DNA from: UBA6168 sp041752395
Lineage (GTDB): Bacteria > Bacteroidota > Bacteroidia > Chitinophagales > Saprospiraceae
DNA length: 6,378 nucleotides
NCBI GenBank assembly: GCA_041752395.1
Contig: JBGSWN010000041.1
Location: 1 to 6,378 of the forward strand
Direction of reading: 5' to 3'
The position numbers and the translations under genes are program-made. The stretch's first letter is position 1, and each line of letters opens with the position of its first letter. The notes under the pieces were generated by a model that saw nothing but the letters and a program-made list of their open reading frames with translations, did no database searches and was not told where the DNA came from. This document shows positions 5,360 to 6,378 of the stretch, piece by piece.

Positions 5360-6378
<1,019 letters not shown>

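Overview
The window looks like a piece of a Bacteroidota chromosome, most likely from the Saprospiria/Chitinophagales side of the phylum. This is an inference from three things. A perfect Bacteroidota-type -7 promoter element (TAnnTTTG) sits directly in front of one gene, and clear Shine-Dalgarno sites are scarce. The sigma factor and the small protein after it resemble the sigma/anti-sigma pairs common in that group. The isoprenoid genes belong to the mevalonate pathway, with a class II HMG-CoA reductase and a type 2 IPP isomerase. No lineage was tested by database search.

Layout, left to right. Positions 1-140 (minus) hold the first 46 codons of an XRE-type helix-turn-helix regulator that runs off the left edge, with its own promoter almost touching the start codon. 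Positions 294-2696 (minus) are a tight two-gene operon, fni then mvaA, 3 bp apart: FMN-dependent isopentenyl-diphosphate isomerase and HMG-CoA reductase. A 119-bp divergent intergenic region follows. Then comes a plus-strand gene (2816-3688) for a predicted lipoprotein with an SMP-30/gluconolactonase-type beta-propeller. It converges, across an AT-rich inverted array of 8-bp units (3681-3767), on a minus-strand module: an RpoE-like sigma factor (4291-4863), a strong intrinsic terminator (4239-4288), and a small anti-sigma-like protein lacking zinc ligands (3772-4026). To the right is the 3' end of a ribosomal RNA operon on the minus strand: the last ~1 kb of 23S rRNA (from 6378 down to about 5360), a ~147-bp spacer without tRNA, 5S rRNA (5101-5212) and a hairpin terminator (about 5043-5084).

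How the parts relate: fni and mvaA act in the same pathway (mevalonate formation and IPP/DMAPP interconversion) and are probably co-transcribed. The sigma factor and the small downstream protein probably form a sigma/regulator pair, but a terminator lies between them, so their ratio is probably set at that point. The sigma gene is the first gene downstream of the rRNA operon in the same direction, with the rRNA terminator and a possible ECF-type promoter in between. I see no mobile element, CRISPR array, tRNA or clearly new defence or biosynthetic system. The less ordinary items are the zinc-less anti-sigma protein with its separated leader, the inverted octamer array, and the near-leaderless regulator promoter.
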